DNA from: JAFGRU01 sp963665915
GTDB taxonomy: Bacteria; Desulfobacterota; Desulfuromonadia; Desulfuromonadales; JAAYDE01
Direction: 5' to 3'
Assembly: GCA_963665915.2 (NCBI GenBank)
Contig: CAXXSG010000002.1
Coordinates: 310,001 to 374,000, forward strand
Length of the DNA: 64,000 nucleotides
The translations under genes and the position numbers were made by a program. Below, piece after piece: positions 52,661 through 63,182 of this stretch (positions are counted from its first letter, which is position 1; every line of letters begins with the position of its first letter). The notes under the pieces were generated by a model. It worked only from the letters and a program-made list of their open reading frames with translations. It ran no database searches and had not been told where the DNA came from.

Positions 52661-54106
52661 TTAATTGAAATTTTTCAGACAATGCTGAATATCCGCAGTT
52701 GGAACCTTTATAGATTCAGGAGCGCAAAACTTTCTTCCCGCCATGAGATCATTTTTAAGGTTTGGTTTTCGGCCTTCTCTAAGCTCACCAATATGCCAAT
52801 AATTCCAGGCTTCCCAGTACAACAAGCGAGTGGATGACATTCCTGTAGACGAATAACCCGTATCTGCTGCGGTCATCAGAGAATTAGGTCGATGGGAGCC
52901 GAGAGTTAAGGGTTGAAGCACGCGGTACATAGCACGTCGGCCAAAAACCAGTTTCAATCTTGCCAGAAACTCACTGTCGGCTCCGGTGCGGACGGGGTCC
53001 CAACCACCCGCATGTTCTAGAACCTGCTTGTGTCGAAACATTGGTGATGCAGGATTTATGCGCATAAGTGGATGGACGGGACGGGCATAATAAAGCCCAT
53101 TATCCTGCATGCGCACCCAATGAGATGTCGTAAAAACAAGGCGTTTATTTTTTAATAAAGGCGTAACCTGACGTTCAATCCGCAATGGATGAGTCCAATC
53201 GTCGGAATCATGACATGTTACAAACACACCATTGGCTTTTTGTAAGCCGATGTTTTTGGCGACATAAGTCCCAACATTGCGGGGCAACCGCACATAAACT
53301 ACACGCGGGTCCTTCCTCGCAAGAGCCTGAATGATATCACCCGTTTTATCGTTGCTGGCATCATCTACAACAATTACCTCAATATCCTGATATGTCTGGT
53401 CAAGCAAAGAGGTGATGGCTGTTTCAATTCGATCCTCTGAGTTGTAAGCCGTCATTAAAATACTGACCAGAGGTCCACGGATGAATGGAAGCTGTTGGGC
53501 CAGTCCTAAATTTGTTGGGCTGGGAGCAAATGAGGGATTTCGTAATTCCAAAGGAGGCAAATTGTTGTTTGCAAGGAAGCGATTTAAGTTTTCCAATTGC
53601 TGGTGCGGTTTCATTGGTATGGCGTTGCTCTGGAAAAGGAACAACTCGGGGTTTTTAAAACCTTCTGTTGTAGAAAGTTCAGCCCCCAACAATGTCGCCG
53701 CTTTTTTTAGTTCTCCCGTCCGCAACAGCAAAGCTGCACGCAAAACGGGGGGGGCATCACTCTCTCCCAGAGTTCTACAGGCAAGCTTGGGATGAAATGG
53801 CGCTAAAGCATCGGCCAAGACAGCTTTTTGCGCTGCCGGAAAATTTTTCGAAAGCAGCTGAAAAGTTTTTTCTTTCGCTTCTTGGTTGCGCCCACAGGCT
53901 GCCAAAGACACTGCCTGGGCAAAACCGGCCTGCCAGTGGCTTATGTCTACATTGCAACTATTTGCAACGGTCTCGTAAAGACCTAATCGATAAGCGGCAT
54001 AGATGGACTTTGCATTTTTAAGAACAGGAAAATGCCGATACCTTGAAAGGGCCTCGGCAAAATGATTCTTTGCGAAAAATTTTCTGAAATAAATTGTACA
54101 AATCAT
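52661..54106 (-). CDS. Family 2 glycosyltransferase with helical N-terminal extension
   Basis: 481 residues. Residues about 1-205 are helical, TPR-like and unrecognised. A GT2 domain follows (about 212-420): VSILMTAYNSEDRIETAITS, VIVVDDASNDKT, the CHDSDDW acidic motif for metal-nucleotide binding, and a GADSEFLARL motif. It probably adds a sugar of the capsule repeat. It lies between the PRT-HAD-GT4 fusion (99-base gap) and kpsF. Sugar and linkage cannot be told. Confidence 0.82.
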   Translation of the reverse strand: MICTIYFRKFFAKNHFAEALSRYRHFPVLKNAKSIYAAYRLGLYETVANSCNVDISHWQAGFAQAVSLAACGRNQEAKEKTFQLLSKNFPAAQKAVLADALAPFHPKLACRTLGESDAPPVLRAALLLRTGELKKAATLLGAELSTTEGFKNPELFLFQSNAIPMKPHQQLENLNRFLANNNLPPLELRNPSFAPSPTNLGLAQQLPFIRGPLVSILMTAYNSEDRIETAITSLLDQTYQDIEVIVVDDASNDKTGDIIQALARKDPRVVYVRLPRNVGTYVAKNIGLQKANGVFVTCHDSDDWTHPLRIERQVTPLLKNKRLVFTTSHWVRMQDNGLYYARPVHPLMRINPASPMFRHKQVLEHAGGWDPVRTGADSEFLARLKLVFGRRAMYRVLQPLTLGSHRPNSLMTAADTGYSSTGMSSTRLLYWEAWNYWHIGELREGRKPNLKNDLMAGRKFCAPESIKVPTADIQHCLKNFN

Positions 54107-54205
54107 CTCAAGCGCGAATTTCCGTGTATTTGCCGGTCGGTTTCTTAAATTTCAAAGTTTTTTTCAGATGTCCAATAGAGAAAGAGAAGCTTAATGCCGG
54201 AAAAA

Positions 54206-56977
54206 TCACATCAAGTTTTTTGAATTTATTCGCTCTCTGGCCATTTCAGCATTTACTGAATAGATTGAATTCATGTCTGCTGACCTAGTATTTTTCAACT
54301 TTTCGTAAATTTCCAAAGCTTCTTTATATTTTCCTTCACGAAAAAGTCTATTTGCGTTCCACAAAGAATTTTTTTGATCGTCATCAGGTCTTTTTTCCGA
54401 ACTTTTTAAGTCACAATTGGATTTCCCGTTGTCCCCAAGGCTTGCCAAACTTTTGATATGATACTTTTTAGAAATGGTTTGTACTTTTGAAGGTTGAGGT
54501 CCATTTAGAATTTCCCCAAAGCTTTCAAAGATATGCTCCACAAAATCCAACTCAATTTGGGATTTTGAAGCATTTTTATGATGATTTATAGCTTCAGTAA
54601 AAACTTTTAGATATTCTTGGACATTCCGGTTTTCATCAAACAAACTTTCTGCAACTTTTCTGGCATTCTTACTTAGTTGACCCCAATCCTTGTTATGACA
54701 AACCCAAGAAATCCCATTTGCAAAATCACGCGCATCAAAGGGCTTAGCGAGATACCCATTCTCTTTGTGTCGAATAAAATCTGTGAGTCCGCTAGTGTTA
54801 AAAGCAACAACAGGGGTGCCACAACAGATAGAGTCCGACGCCACAACCGACAAACTTTCTTGCAGTGCAGGTACTACGGTCGCATCAATGGCGTTATACA
54901 AAGAGACTTTTTTTACATCATCATCAATAAACCCCAACATATGACATCGCCCTCTTGATTTTTTGGGAACATTTTCCAATGACCCTTTTCCAATTAGAAC
55001 AAACTCAATATCTTCGGAGAGTCTTCTGTCTTGTAAAACTTTAAATAATAATTCAGCTCCTTTTCTCTTGTTTTCCAAATTAAAAGCTGCGAGAAGTACC
55101 AATTTATTATCCAGTGGTAAATTTAATTTTTTCCTTAAACTTTTTTTGTTTTCTTTGAGTGGTCTAAATTCAGATAAATCTATTGGATTATATACTTGTC
55201 GGATAAGATGATTTTTTGTTAATTCAGCTGAACCCATTACTTTTTCCAACCATTTACTTATTGGAGCAAAAACAATATCTGGCCTTAATTGGTAAACAAT
55301 TTTTTTTAAAAAAAATTGTAATTTTGCAACAGACCTCTCATTAATATCTGAAATCACATCACAATTATTACATTCATTTTTATATTTATTACAATTAATT
55401 AAAGAAATAAATTCTTCATAAACGGAATCATTAATTCTATCAATATGCATGTCTAACTGAAACATACATCCACCAGTATGAGACCAATTATCTCGACCAA
55501 TCCAGACAATCGGATAGTTTAAGGACACTATATCAAAAAGAGAAATTATCCCTCGATCAACAGCTCCTAATACAATTACATCAGGATTAATCGATCTCAC
55601 TTTTTCTCTTAAAACATTTGAATGTTCACTATTATGATATGAATTAAAAAAACCAGTTGTTTTTAAGGATTTTGGTTGCCCGGATAAATCTGTCTTAAAA
55701 TTTGGAAAATTCTCTTTTGATAAGGTGTGAACGTCAATGCCATTTTTAATCATTGCATTTTTCAGGCGGTTGCTGGAGGCCGCAGCTCCTGCGCCAAATT
55801 TTTGGTCAAATGATATTGAAATCATCAGGACGCGAAAGTTTTCTTTTAATGGTTCAGGATTTTTGCCAGCTGAAGGTGACAACTTACCTTCAGCATTAGC
55901 TTGGGCTAAAAATTCAGCTCTTTTCCACATACTTTTTTTAATATTGTCAAGGCTGAAACCATTAATACAATTAGATTCATCAACTGGACCGAGCCTTTCG
56001 CATTCAAGTTTAGTAATCCTCTCCAATAGTTTTTCATTTTCTAACCGAAGGGCCTCAGTTGTGTTTAATGCATCATGGCTGAATAATTGTTCACATTTTT
56101 GAAGGGAATTTAGGTGTGACTTCCCGTAAAGAAATGCATCGTTTTCTGTACACAAAACCGGTTTGTCTGCCAACTCAGCAATTTGCTTTGCCTGTTTCCA
56201 GTTGCTCTCGATAAACACCAAGTCTTTTCTTGACTTGAAAATTTCTGCTTTAAATGGAGCGTGAGCACGCCTTTTCCGACGTTCTTCAGCAGAGGGTAAA
56301 TCCAACATGATAAGCTCACCATATTTAACGTCATGAACGCGAAGCCAGTCCTCAGTCTCCTTTCTAAATCTTTCGAGGCGTGATGTTACTATTGCAGAGA
56401 TTTTCTTCTTGGGTATGAATAATGGATTTGCCGTTCGAATAAACTCCAAATAACGAGGCCCATCATCATTTTGCTCTTCCGTTGGATCAACACAAAGAAC
56501 GCCATCCATGTCAAAGCAGGCTTGTTCTGCAATAATATGGTTTCGGTAGTTCCATTGAAAAACCCTAGGTTGAGGGACCGACACCAAACCAAGATCAACC
56601 TCTGGAGGGAGATTTTTGATATCGTTTGCATAAACTGCACAGTAGATATATTCAAAACCACTTTCGCTCAAGGCCAAAAGCTTTCGAACCCTTTTCAGTT
56701 CAGCGCCAGTATTGACCGAATCGTCAACAATCAATACTGATTGTTGAGGATCACAACCAATCCGACTATCATTTAATTTTCTTGATCCACTTCTTTTTGC
56801 ATGAATAAATAAAAATGAGTCGAGGTCAAAAAGGGGCTTATTTAAAAATGATGCGATTATACATGCCGGAATTAAACCTGATTTTGGAATGCCGACAACA
56901 AAATCAACCTTTGGTAAAAAAGAAATTTTATTTGCAATATCATGGGAAAGATCATAGTAACTTTTAAAGTTAAACAT
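54206..56977 (-). CDS. Phosphoribosyltransferase-HAD phosphatase-GT4 glycosyltransferase fusion
   Basis: 923 residues in four blocks. Residues 1-150 are a PRPP-dependent phosphoribosyltransferase fold with loop VLIVDDSVNTGAEL (81-94). Residues 150-300 are a HAD-like phosphatase (FDMDGVL, D156/D158; IVTSRLERFRKE; conserved K in APFKAEIF). Residues about 375-800 are a GT-B family 4 transferase (LLAAFNLENKRKGAELLFKV, then PALQESLSVVASDSICCGTP). The last 70 residues look like a TPR pair. PRT plus phosphatase modules are known to make ribofuranose linkages in polysaccharides by phosphoribosyl transfer and dephosphorylation, so a ribose-bearing capsule is plausible. The GT4 part is AT-rich. The start overlaps the stop of the upstream gene by one base. 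Confidence 0.75.
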   Translation of the reverse strand: MFNFKSYYDLSHDIANKISFLPKVDFVVGIPKSGLIPACIIASFLNKPLFDLDSFLFIHAKRSGSRKLNDSRIGCDPQQSVLIVDDSVNTGAELKRVRKLLALSESGFEYIYCAVYANDIKNLPPEVDLGLVSVPQPRVFQWNYRNHIIAEQACFDMDGVLCVDPTEEQNDDGPRYLEFIRTANPLFIPKKKISAIVTSRLERFRKETEDWLRVHDVKYGELIMLDLPSAEERRKRRAHAPFKAEIFKSRKDLVFIESNWKQAKQIAELADKPVLCTENDAFLYGKSHLNSLQKCEQLFSHDALNTTEALRLENEKLLERITKLECERLGPVDESNCINGFSLDNIKKSMWKRAEFLAQANAEGKLSPSAGKNPEPLKENFRVLMISISFDQKFGAGAAASSNRLKNAMIKNGIDVHTLSKENFPNFKTDLSGQPKSLKTTGFFNSYHNSEHSNVLREKVRSINPDVIVLGAVDRGIISLFDIVSLNYPIVWIGRDNWSHTGGCMFQLDMHIDRINDSVYEEFISLINCNKYKNECNNCDVISDINERSVAKLQFFLKKIVYQLRPDIVFAPISKWLEKVMGSAELTKNHLIRQVYNPIDLSEFRPLKENKKSLRKKLNLPLDNKLVLLAAFNLENKRKGAELLFKVLQDRRLSEDIEFVLIGKGSLENVPKKSRGRCHMLGFIDDDVKKVSLYNAIDATVVPALQESLSVVASDSICCGTPVVAFNTSGLTDFIRHKENGYLAKPFDARDFANGISWVCHNKDWGQLSKNARKVAESLFDENRNVQEYLKVFTEAINHHKNASKSQIELDFVEHIFESFGEILNGPQPSKVQTISKKYHIKSLASLGDNGKSNCDLKSSEKRPDDDQKNSLWNANRLFREGKYKEALEIYEKLKNTRSADMNSIYSVNAEMARERINSKNLM

Positions 56978-58908
56978 TATTTTTCCTCAACAAAAGCTAT
57001 TAAAATTAATTCTTTAAAGATATCGTCAGAAATTTTTCTTATCAAAAATTTATATCCTAAATTCAAGCTTTCTAATAAAGGTTTTATCTCAAAAAAATCT
57101 TTTGCAGTGTGGTATATCGATATCAATAATATTGGCTTGAAATTTATTATTGAATTTATCGAACCTAATATTGATTCATATTCATTTCCTTCGACGTCAA
57201 ATTTAATCATTGCAAGATTATCAATTTTATTTTCTTTTACTAAAAAATCGACATTTGTTGCCGGAACTTTAATAGAGTCATTTTCACCAATATTTGATTT
57301 TTTAATTACCGAAGCACCAACACCATCACCCCACAGATTCATATGCCCAATACCAGATCCTGTTGCAGAATTTATTGGTATGATTTTATCCTCTAATTTC
57401 CACTCGGAAATTTGTGACACAAGACTATTATATGTTGTAGGGTGTGGTTCTAAAGCATATACGCATGCTGGGTTATAGTACTGAAAAAATAATTTTGCAG
57501 TATCGCCAATATATGCCCCTGCATCAATTATGGACTTGTTTCTTATCGCTAAACCAGCCAACTTCTGTATATAAAAAAGACCACTATGAAATAAAAGTTC
57601 GGGCAGTGGAAATTCTGGTAAATTCAATTCGGTTTGAAGAGAATTTAGTTTGTCATTTAGACCAATATGATATTGAATTTTTTTAAAATGAGTTAGTGTT
57701 TTTTCCGGTATTAAATTTCTTTTTGAATTATTATCAAAATATAAAAAATTAGAAATAATACTAGGTGATAATGGATTAATCAAATCAAGTTGAAGATTAA
57801 CAAGATCTTTTGACTCATTGTCAAGGTTGCTTAGTAATTTTGACAACCTATTCTCCAAGACCTCTTTTTTAAATGAATTTAAATAAGTTTTCCAACTAAT
57901 CCGGTAAGACTCATTAAATGCAATATGTTTATTAAACGGGACCAGTGTAATTCTTGAAGGCGCATTATTTTTGTGTCCACCGGACAAATTTTTTTTATCT
58001 TCTCTTGTTTTATTAAGTTTTTCTAGTTGTTGTGTCGTTCTTTTGATAAGTTTATCAGCGTCAGCTTTAGCCTGGTTCAATTGCTCTACTTGACTCTTCA
58101 ACTCATCGATACATCTTGCTTGCTCGACTTTGGTCTTGTCTGCAGCTTTCAATTCCCGTGTTCTTTCAGCCACAAGGTTTTCAGCCCTTGCCTGATCCAT
58201 TTGCAGCAGCTTATTTTGTCCTGAAAATCTTTCAACCACAGCTTCCATATCACGAATATAGAGTCCGTAACCGATAGCGGGGTGTCGCTCTGATTCCACG
58301 GATAGACACCGAAATCCTTGTGCTGCCATGAATTTGTCAAGTTCACTCTGATGGGCTGGGCCTTCTGGCAATACTTCTTTCATTAGTAACATGCGCACAA
58401 CAACAACATTTAAGTCATCCAGTGTATCACCTGCCCCTTTAATGATGGGCAAACCGGGTAGGCAATCCACAATAAGCCAATTAAAAGATCGTTCGAGTTC
58501 TTTTTTCAGACCTGCTAGAGTAATTGCAGAGTAAGTTTTTTCTTTAAGGGTCTCGATATTTGGCCAAAGGCTACGTAAACTCTCCGGTTTCAAGATGCCA
58601 TTTTCAGCACTATTGCTGGCAAAATAGAAAAGCGTATCTTTGCTTTTTTCGGCAACCAACTGGTGACGTGTCTGCCAGTCCTCTCTTAAATGATCTGCAC
58701 CTGACAAGTGTCGATATTTTGTTTCATCTGCTTCAAATAGGATTACATTTGAGGTTTTCCAAGTATAGAGCAACTTCACCCACTCTCCTTGGCCTGCGCC
58801 AGCCCCTACAAGAGTGACACCGTTGGCAGGCATTAATACATCTAGAAAATGTAACCATGATGATATATTGCGAGTGGTACTTTGCTTGTTTAATGCGTTG
58901 TTATGCAT
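56977..58908 (-). CDS. FkbM-type methyltransferase fused to an N-terminal FkbM-like/coiled-coil region
   Basis: 643 residues. The C-terminal domain (about 430-640) is an FkbM-family SAM methyltransferase: IIDAGAYIGDTAKLFFQYY, ALEPHPTTYNSL, IKFDVEGNEYESILGSI. The N-terminal part (about 30-220) also resembles a methyltransferase-like fold (TLVGAGAGQGEWVKLL, VILFEADE, WLIVDCLPG). A coiled coil (about 225-310) joins them. DNA composition changes within the gene. It probably O-methylates a capsule sugar; the acceptor is unknown. It overlaps the next upstream gene by 8 bases. Confidence 0.72.
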   Translation of the reverse strand: MHNNALNKQSTTRNISSWLHFLDVLMPANGVTLVGAGAGQGEWVKLLYTWKTSNVILFEADETKYRHLSGADHLREDWQTRHQLVAEKSKDTLFYFASNSAENGILKPESLRSLWPNIETLKEKTYSAITLAGLKKELERSFNWLIVDCLPGLPIIKGAGDTLDDLNVVVVRMLLMKEVLPEGPAHQSELDKFMAAQGFRCLSVESERHPAIGYGLYIRDMEAVVERFSGQNKLLQMDQARAENLVAERTRELKAADKTKVEQARCIDELKSQVEQLNQAKADADKLIKRTTQQLEKLNKTREDKKNLSGGHKNNAPSRITLVPFNKHIAFNESYRISWKTYLNSFKKEVLENRLSKLLSNLDNESKDLVNLQLDLINPLSPSIISNFLYFDNNSKRNLIPEKTLTHFKKIQYHIGLNDKLNSLQTELNLPEFPLPELLFHSGLFYIQKLAGLAIRNKSIIDAGAYIGDTAKLFFQYYNPACVYALEPHPTTYNSLVSQISEWKLEDKIIPINSATGSGIGHMNLWGDGVGASVIKKSNIGENDSIKVPATNVDFLVKENKIDNLAMIKFDVEGNEYESILGSINSIINFKPILLISIYHTAKDFFEIKPLLESLNLGYKFLIRKISDDIFKELILIAFVEEK

Positions 58909-60424
58909 TTGCTAAACCTTCTCGGCCCCGTCTGAAATCTTTGACTTCGCGCCTCAGAAGCCATGGTAACTTCAACCCACCAATGGGCGATCGAACGTTG
59001 GCTATCATGGTAGCTCCCAGTCGATATGAAAGATGTTGTTTGACTCTTTTAGCCTCATGAAAATCACAGTATTCATAAATAGGAGGGAGTTTTTCCTTCT
59101 TCCGCTGTTTTTTCTCTTTGCGGAATTGCCGGGTTACTCGAATTAATGTCCAAGGCAAAGAAAGCCAACCGCCAAAGGTGCGGGAATTTTCAATCATTGA
59201 AGCGCCCAGCCGGTAGGATAGCTGACGTTTGATACGATCTGCGGCACCGTAATATACAGACGGTGAGGGGTACTGGGTGGTCTTGAGGTTTTGGTTCTCA
59301 AGGTAGTATCGTTCGAGCTTTTCCTGAACATGATGAAGTTGAAGCAGGAGTTGCTCGTTTTCCTGCTGACTTTCTTTTTGTGTCGATTTGAGACGCTGCT
59401 GTTCCTGGTTCAGGAGAGTGATCTGTTGTTTCTTTGCCTCAGACAAAGCGTTGGTGTCTTGAATACACTTTTGCAATTCAGAAATTTTTATCTGCTGTTC
59501 TCTGTTTTGAGTGGTTAATGTACGGCTATGGTCATACTGTTTGGCCATGGTTTTCCAAGCAACAAAAGCTGAATGACTAGAAAACTCCTCTCCTGCATAA
59601 GGTAAATTTGCCACGGACTGAAGCTCTTCGTACATTTGGCGGCCATCCGGGAACTGATTGATCAGCGCTTCTGCGATGTATTGTTTCAGAGAGTTTTCGC
59701 CGTTGTTAACACCCATGTTTTGCCACGTTGTCTCAGCTAATAAAGTTTTACAATTTTCCGGCTGGTTCATTGCTTTAGAACGGTTACTTTGAACACTGGT
59801 ATTGGAGCCGCTGGGCCCAGAATTGACAAAAATTTCTGTTTTACCAGCATCGAGTGTGGCATCAATTCGAGCGCGAACCTGCTGCAGATAACTTTTTGCT
59901 GAAGCCCTGGCCTGGCCCGCATGAACTAACAAACAGCACTCGGAGTTTCGATGGTAAAAATGCAATAGTGCTGCATTGTAGGTACACCATTTATGGACCC
60001 GCTGATCCAGGGTCTGGGACGTTAGCTCCTCTGTGTTTTCAGAATCTTGTGTCAACAGGCAACGTGGATGGTTATAAACTAGGATGAAAGTGAATTTGGG
60101 ATCTAGGTTCTTCCAGTAGTCCAGAAAATAAACGGCGTGTGGGTCAGCCCACCCCCAAAGTTGTTGCTCAAGATTTCCTCGCAGAAGGTCCAGCGCCATA
60201 CCGTTCCATACTGGACTGACCTCGATCTGATGGACTTCATCATCAAACTCTGACCGGTTTAGGACATTCACCCCATGTGCCTTGCACAGAATCTCGACAA
60301 TTTCTGCTGGAAGAATTCCTTCCTGGCGCGAAGGCTGTGCGGCAACCATGCCCCAATCATTGAGCAGAGTTTCAACCTCCTCATATTTGGAGGACGGATG
60401 ACCAACGACAATTATTTTGTTCAT
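58901..60424 (-). CDS. Sulfotransferase-like capsule protein with coiled coil and repeated C-terminal motif
   Basis: 507 residues. Residues about 1-190 resemble sulfotransferase-like proteins of polysaccharide loci (IIVVGHPSSKYEEVETLLND; FTFILVYNHPRCLLTQD), but the usual PAPS loop is not clear. A coiled coil covers about 305-395. The last 110 residues hold two copies of one motif: IKRQLSYRLGASMIENSR and VKQHLSYRLGATMIANVR, each followed by GG-W/L-x-LPW. It may be a transferase or a scaffold in capsule assembly. Confidence in function is low. Confidence 0.5.
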   Translation of the reverse strand: MNKIIVVGHPSSKYEEVETLLNDWGMVAAQPSRQEGILPAEIVEILCKAHGVNVLNRSEFDDEVHQIEVSPVWNGMALDLLRGNLEQQLWGWADPHAVYFLDYWKNLDPKFTFILVYNHPRCLLTQDSENTEELTSQTLDQRVHKWCTYNAALLHFYHRNSECCLLVHAGQARASAKSYLQQVRARIDATLDAGKTEIFVNSGPSGSNTSVQSNRSKAMNQPENCKTLLAETTWQNMGVNNGENSLKQYIAEALINQFPDGRQMYEELQSVANLPYAGEEFSSHSAFVAWKTMAKQYDHSRTLTTQNREQQIKISELQKCIQDTNALSEAKKQQITLLNQEQQRLKSTQKESQQENEQLLLQLHHVQEKLERYYLENQNLKTTQYPSPSVYYGAADRIKRQLSYRLGASMIENSRTFGGWLSLPWTLIRVTRQFRKEKKQRKKEKLPPIYEYCDFHEAKRVKQHLSYRLGATMIANVRSPIGGLKLPWLLRREVKDFRRGREGLANA

Positions 60425-60484
60425 CTTATAAAAACCTCACCCAACTATAATATATTTCTTAACTTCCTAGACAAAGGAACTAAC

Positions 60485-62086
60485 TTACAAATCCAGCACT
60501 ACCTTTGTCGCCACCGCAACCTGATAAAGAATCTGCGAAATATCCTTCAACACCTGAAGATTCTTCGAATCAACCTTGGGAAGAACCAGAATCTGGTCAC
60601 CCGCCGCAATGTGACTTTTCTTAGATTGCAGAACCTCACCGTTCGGTTTGACCAACAGTATCTGCCGCTTGTTGGCACGGTCTGAAAACCCACCGGCACC
60701 AGCGACGTAATCATTCACATCCATTCCCTTGCGGACAACGACAGCCTGCGGCATCATCACCCTCACCGCTGATCAGAACAACATCGCTTTTTGGGTGGAA
60801 TGACGATGATATCCCCATCCTCCAGATGGATATTGGAAAGTTCGCCATTGTGGCCTACCACCACTGTCCCGTCAGGCTTCAGAGTGCGGGCCTTTTCCAC
60901 GAATTTGGCGATCAACTCCGCCTCACGAACTCGAATAGCCGCTATTTCGGAACTCTGAGATGTCGCTGTGAGAGCGCTTTGCTCTAGGCGTCTTAGGGCC
61001 TCATTCAGCGCTTTCTTCTGGCGTTCGGCCACGCTTCGCCGCAGGATATGGATCCCTTTAAGATTGGCCAGTTCAGGCTCAACTGGAATATAGTGCAGAA
61101 GATCAATCAGACGGGTGTCTTTCCCGACCGGGTATCGGGAGGCGCCGACGATGGCCCCTTTGGCAGCGACCATAATAGTGTCACCGGGGGTATCGGCATG
61201 AAAATGAACAACGTCGCCGTCTCCCAGTTGCATTTGTTGAAAATCTATGAGCGGCATATAGGTGTTGAACGGGGCGCCTTTCCGGGAGCCTACGATGCTG
61301 ACATGAGAAGCCTTGTTCAGGGGGTCGCACAGTTTGACAAACTCTTCCCCCGTAATTTTTGAGTTAGGCGCAAACTCGAACCGGGCGCTGTGGCGAACTT
61401 GGCCCTCTGCAAGGATTCCGGCCCCTCTTTCTCCGACCAGAATCACGTCACCCTCCCTGAGGCGCGGGGCGTTTAATAGTGCCTTCAAGTATGAATGGAT
61501 AGAGGTCAAGAGCGCTCAGGACCTTGCTGTTTCGGAGAATTTTTACGTCGCGGTAGCTGCCGCGTTCCGGATCGATCCCGCCGGCCATGTCCAGGTAGTA
61601 AAGAACGGAATCGGTCGGGCCCCCTGCGTAGCGGCCGGGCTTTAGAACGAATCCGGTAACGAAAATAGCTACGGGTTGAGAGTTGATGAGATTGACGTAG
61701 ACACCCACATTGTTGGTATAGACGGAGCGAATCTTCTTTTTTTACAGCCTGAAAAAGCTGGGCGTGGGATATCCCACCGACCATGACAGGACCAACCTCG
61801 GGGGAGGAAGAGGTTGCCCCGGGCATCCACATCGAGTAATCCGTGAAAGGTTCGTGCTCCCCAGAGACGGATTTCAACGCGATCGCCTGGCATGATGGTG
61901 TAAATCGGCATTGAGTTCATCAAAGGTTCCTTTGGAAAAATTCCCGTGGAACAGATCGGCCCCGAAGGGTGCCGGGCCGAGGTCATGTTCAGGCACCTGT
62001 TTGGGGGGAGACTCCGGCAGGGCAAAAGCCAGAGAAGAAAAGAGTAAACAAAGGACAAAAACAAGACCAATCTTCAAGCGATACAT
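60485..62086 (-). CDS. kpsD: Capsule export outer-membrane/periplasmic protein KpsD, frame broken at six places
   Basis: The pieces assemble to about 530 residues of a Wza/KpsD-type export protein. They are a signal peptide (MYRLKIGLVFVLCLLFSSLA), the export motif YTIMPGDRVEIRLWGARTFH, then VGVYVNLINSQPVAIFVTGF, VLKPGRYAGG, SLBB-type segments, and a C-terminal SLBB domain (VVRKGMDVNDYVAGAGGFSD). Frames switch near 60762, 60791, 61467, 61740, 61802 and 61909, each cured by removing one base. All conserved motifs are intact, so the gene is probably functional with sequence errors. It starts one base after the kpsE stop. Confidence 0.75.
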
Positions 62087-62087
62087 G

Positions 62088-63171
62088 TCAGAACCCCGCG
62101 TGTTCGCGAACGGCCGCTACTACCAGGGAAGCGATGCCGAAAATGAGTATGGATGCGCCGAATACCAAAAGGATGGATCGGATACGGTGCGGATAGAGAG
62201 CCTCTTGCGGCAGGGTTGGTGCGGCAAATGCGACCAAATACCGGCTTTTGCTTCCGGCGCGTATACGAGCAGCCTCAAGGGAAGCCAGAGCCGATATATA
62301 TTGTTTTTGCGCAAATTCCTGTTCAGTCATCAGTTTTTTCATAACCGGCCACAATTTCGTTAAGAACTTTATTGTCGGAGCCGGTCAGGCGGGCCTTTTC
62401 GGAAGCAATCTGGCTTTCCAGGGCGGCGATGCGTGCCTGCAGTGCTTTGATCTGGGCGCTGTCGTCACGCATATAGGAGCGAGCTTCCGCCAATTCGGCC
62501 CGGGTTTTGGCAGCCTCGCCTTCCATTTCAGCAATCAGCGAGAGCATGGATCCGGCGGTGGCTTCAGGATTGAGCGCGTTGTTGTTTGCGCGAAATTTTT
62601 TAAGGGCCTCCCGGGCTCTGGTTATCCGTTGTTCGGCCGTCTGCAACTCCGTTTTGGCCAGGGTGAGGCTATCCTGCAAGTGCGCGGTCCCGCATCCGAT
62701 TGGACCAGTTCTTCACTCAGGTCGATGATGACCTGACCAATGCGCTGGGCTGTCTCGGGAGTGAAAGCTCGGGTCTGAAGGGTAAAGATTCCCGTGGTTT
62801 GATCGAACCCGGCTTTCACTACATCCTGGAAGTAGTCCAGAAATTCTTCATCTGTTGCCTTGTTTTCCAGGCGGGAGGAAAAAGGTCAGCTGCCTTGCTT
62901 TGGAAGTGTTCCTTAAGGCCGAGGGATGAGTCGAGGTCGCGCAAAAGGGGCATGGAACGGATATATTCCTGCACCACAAAGGCGTCTGTACCAGTCCCTC
63001 CTGTGTGACCGAAAATGGCCAACCATTCGGGACCGCTGGGGCCCTCCCGCGCCGCGAACGGCGAAGCGCGCCTCGGAAACGTACATGTCCGTGGCCAGAA
63101 AGGAAAAATAGGCTATAGCGGAACAAGGTTGGAATGCCGACAAAGAGCATTAACTTTTTTTTAAGAGACAT
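62088..63171 (-). CDS. kpsE: Capsule export inner-membrane protein KpsE, frame broken at seven places
   Basis: Assembled from fragments: an N-terminal membrane segment (LKKKLMLFVGIPTLFA then IAYFSFLATDMYVSEARFAV), a periplasmic coiled-coil region (EARSYMRDDSAQIKALQARI), and a C-terminal membrane helix (RSILLVFGASILIFGIASLV). This is the KpsE/PCP-3 layout. Frames switch near 62337, 62679, 62703, 62878, 62881, 63040 and 63121; each is explained by one extra base. KpsE bridges the ABC transporter and KpsD. The ATG at 63171 lies 12 bases after the kpsT stop. Confidence 0.75.
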
Positions 63172-63182
63172 TTTTTTTATTT

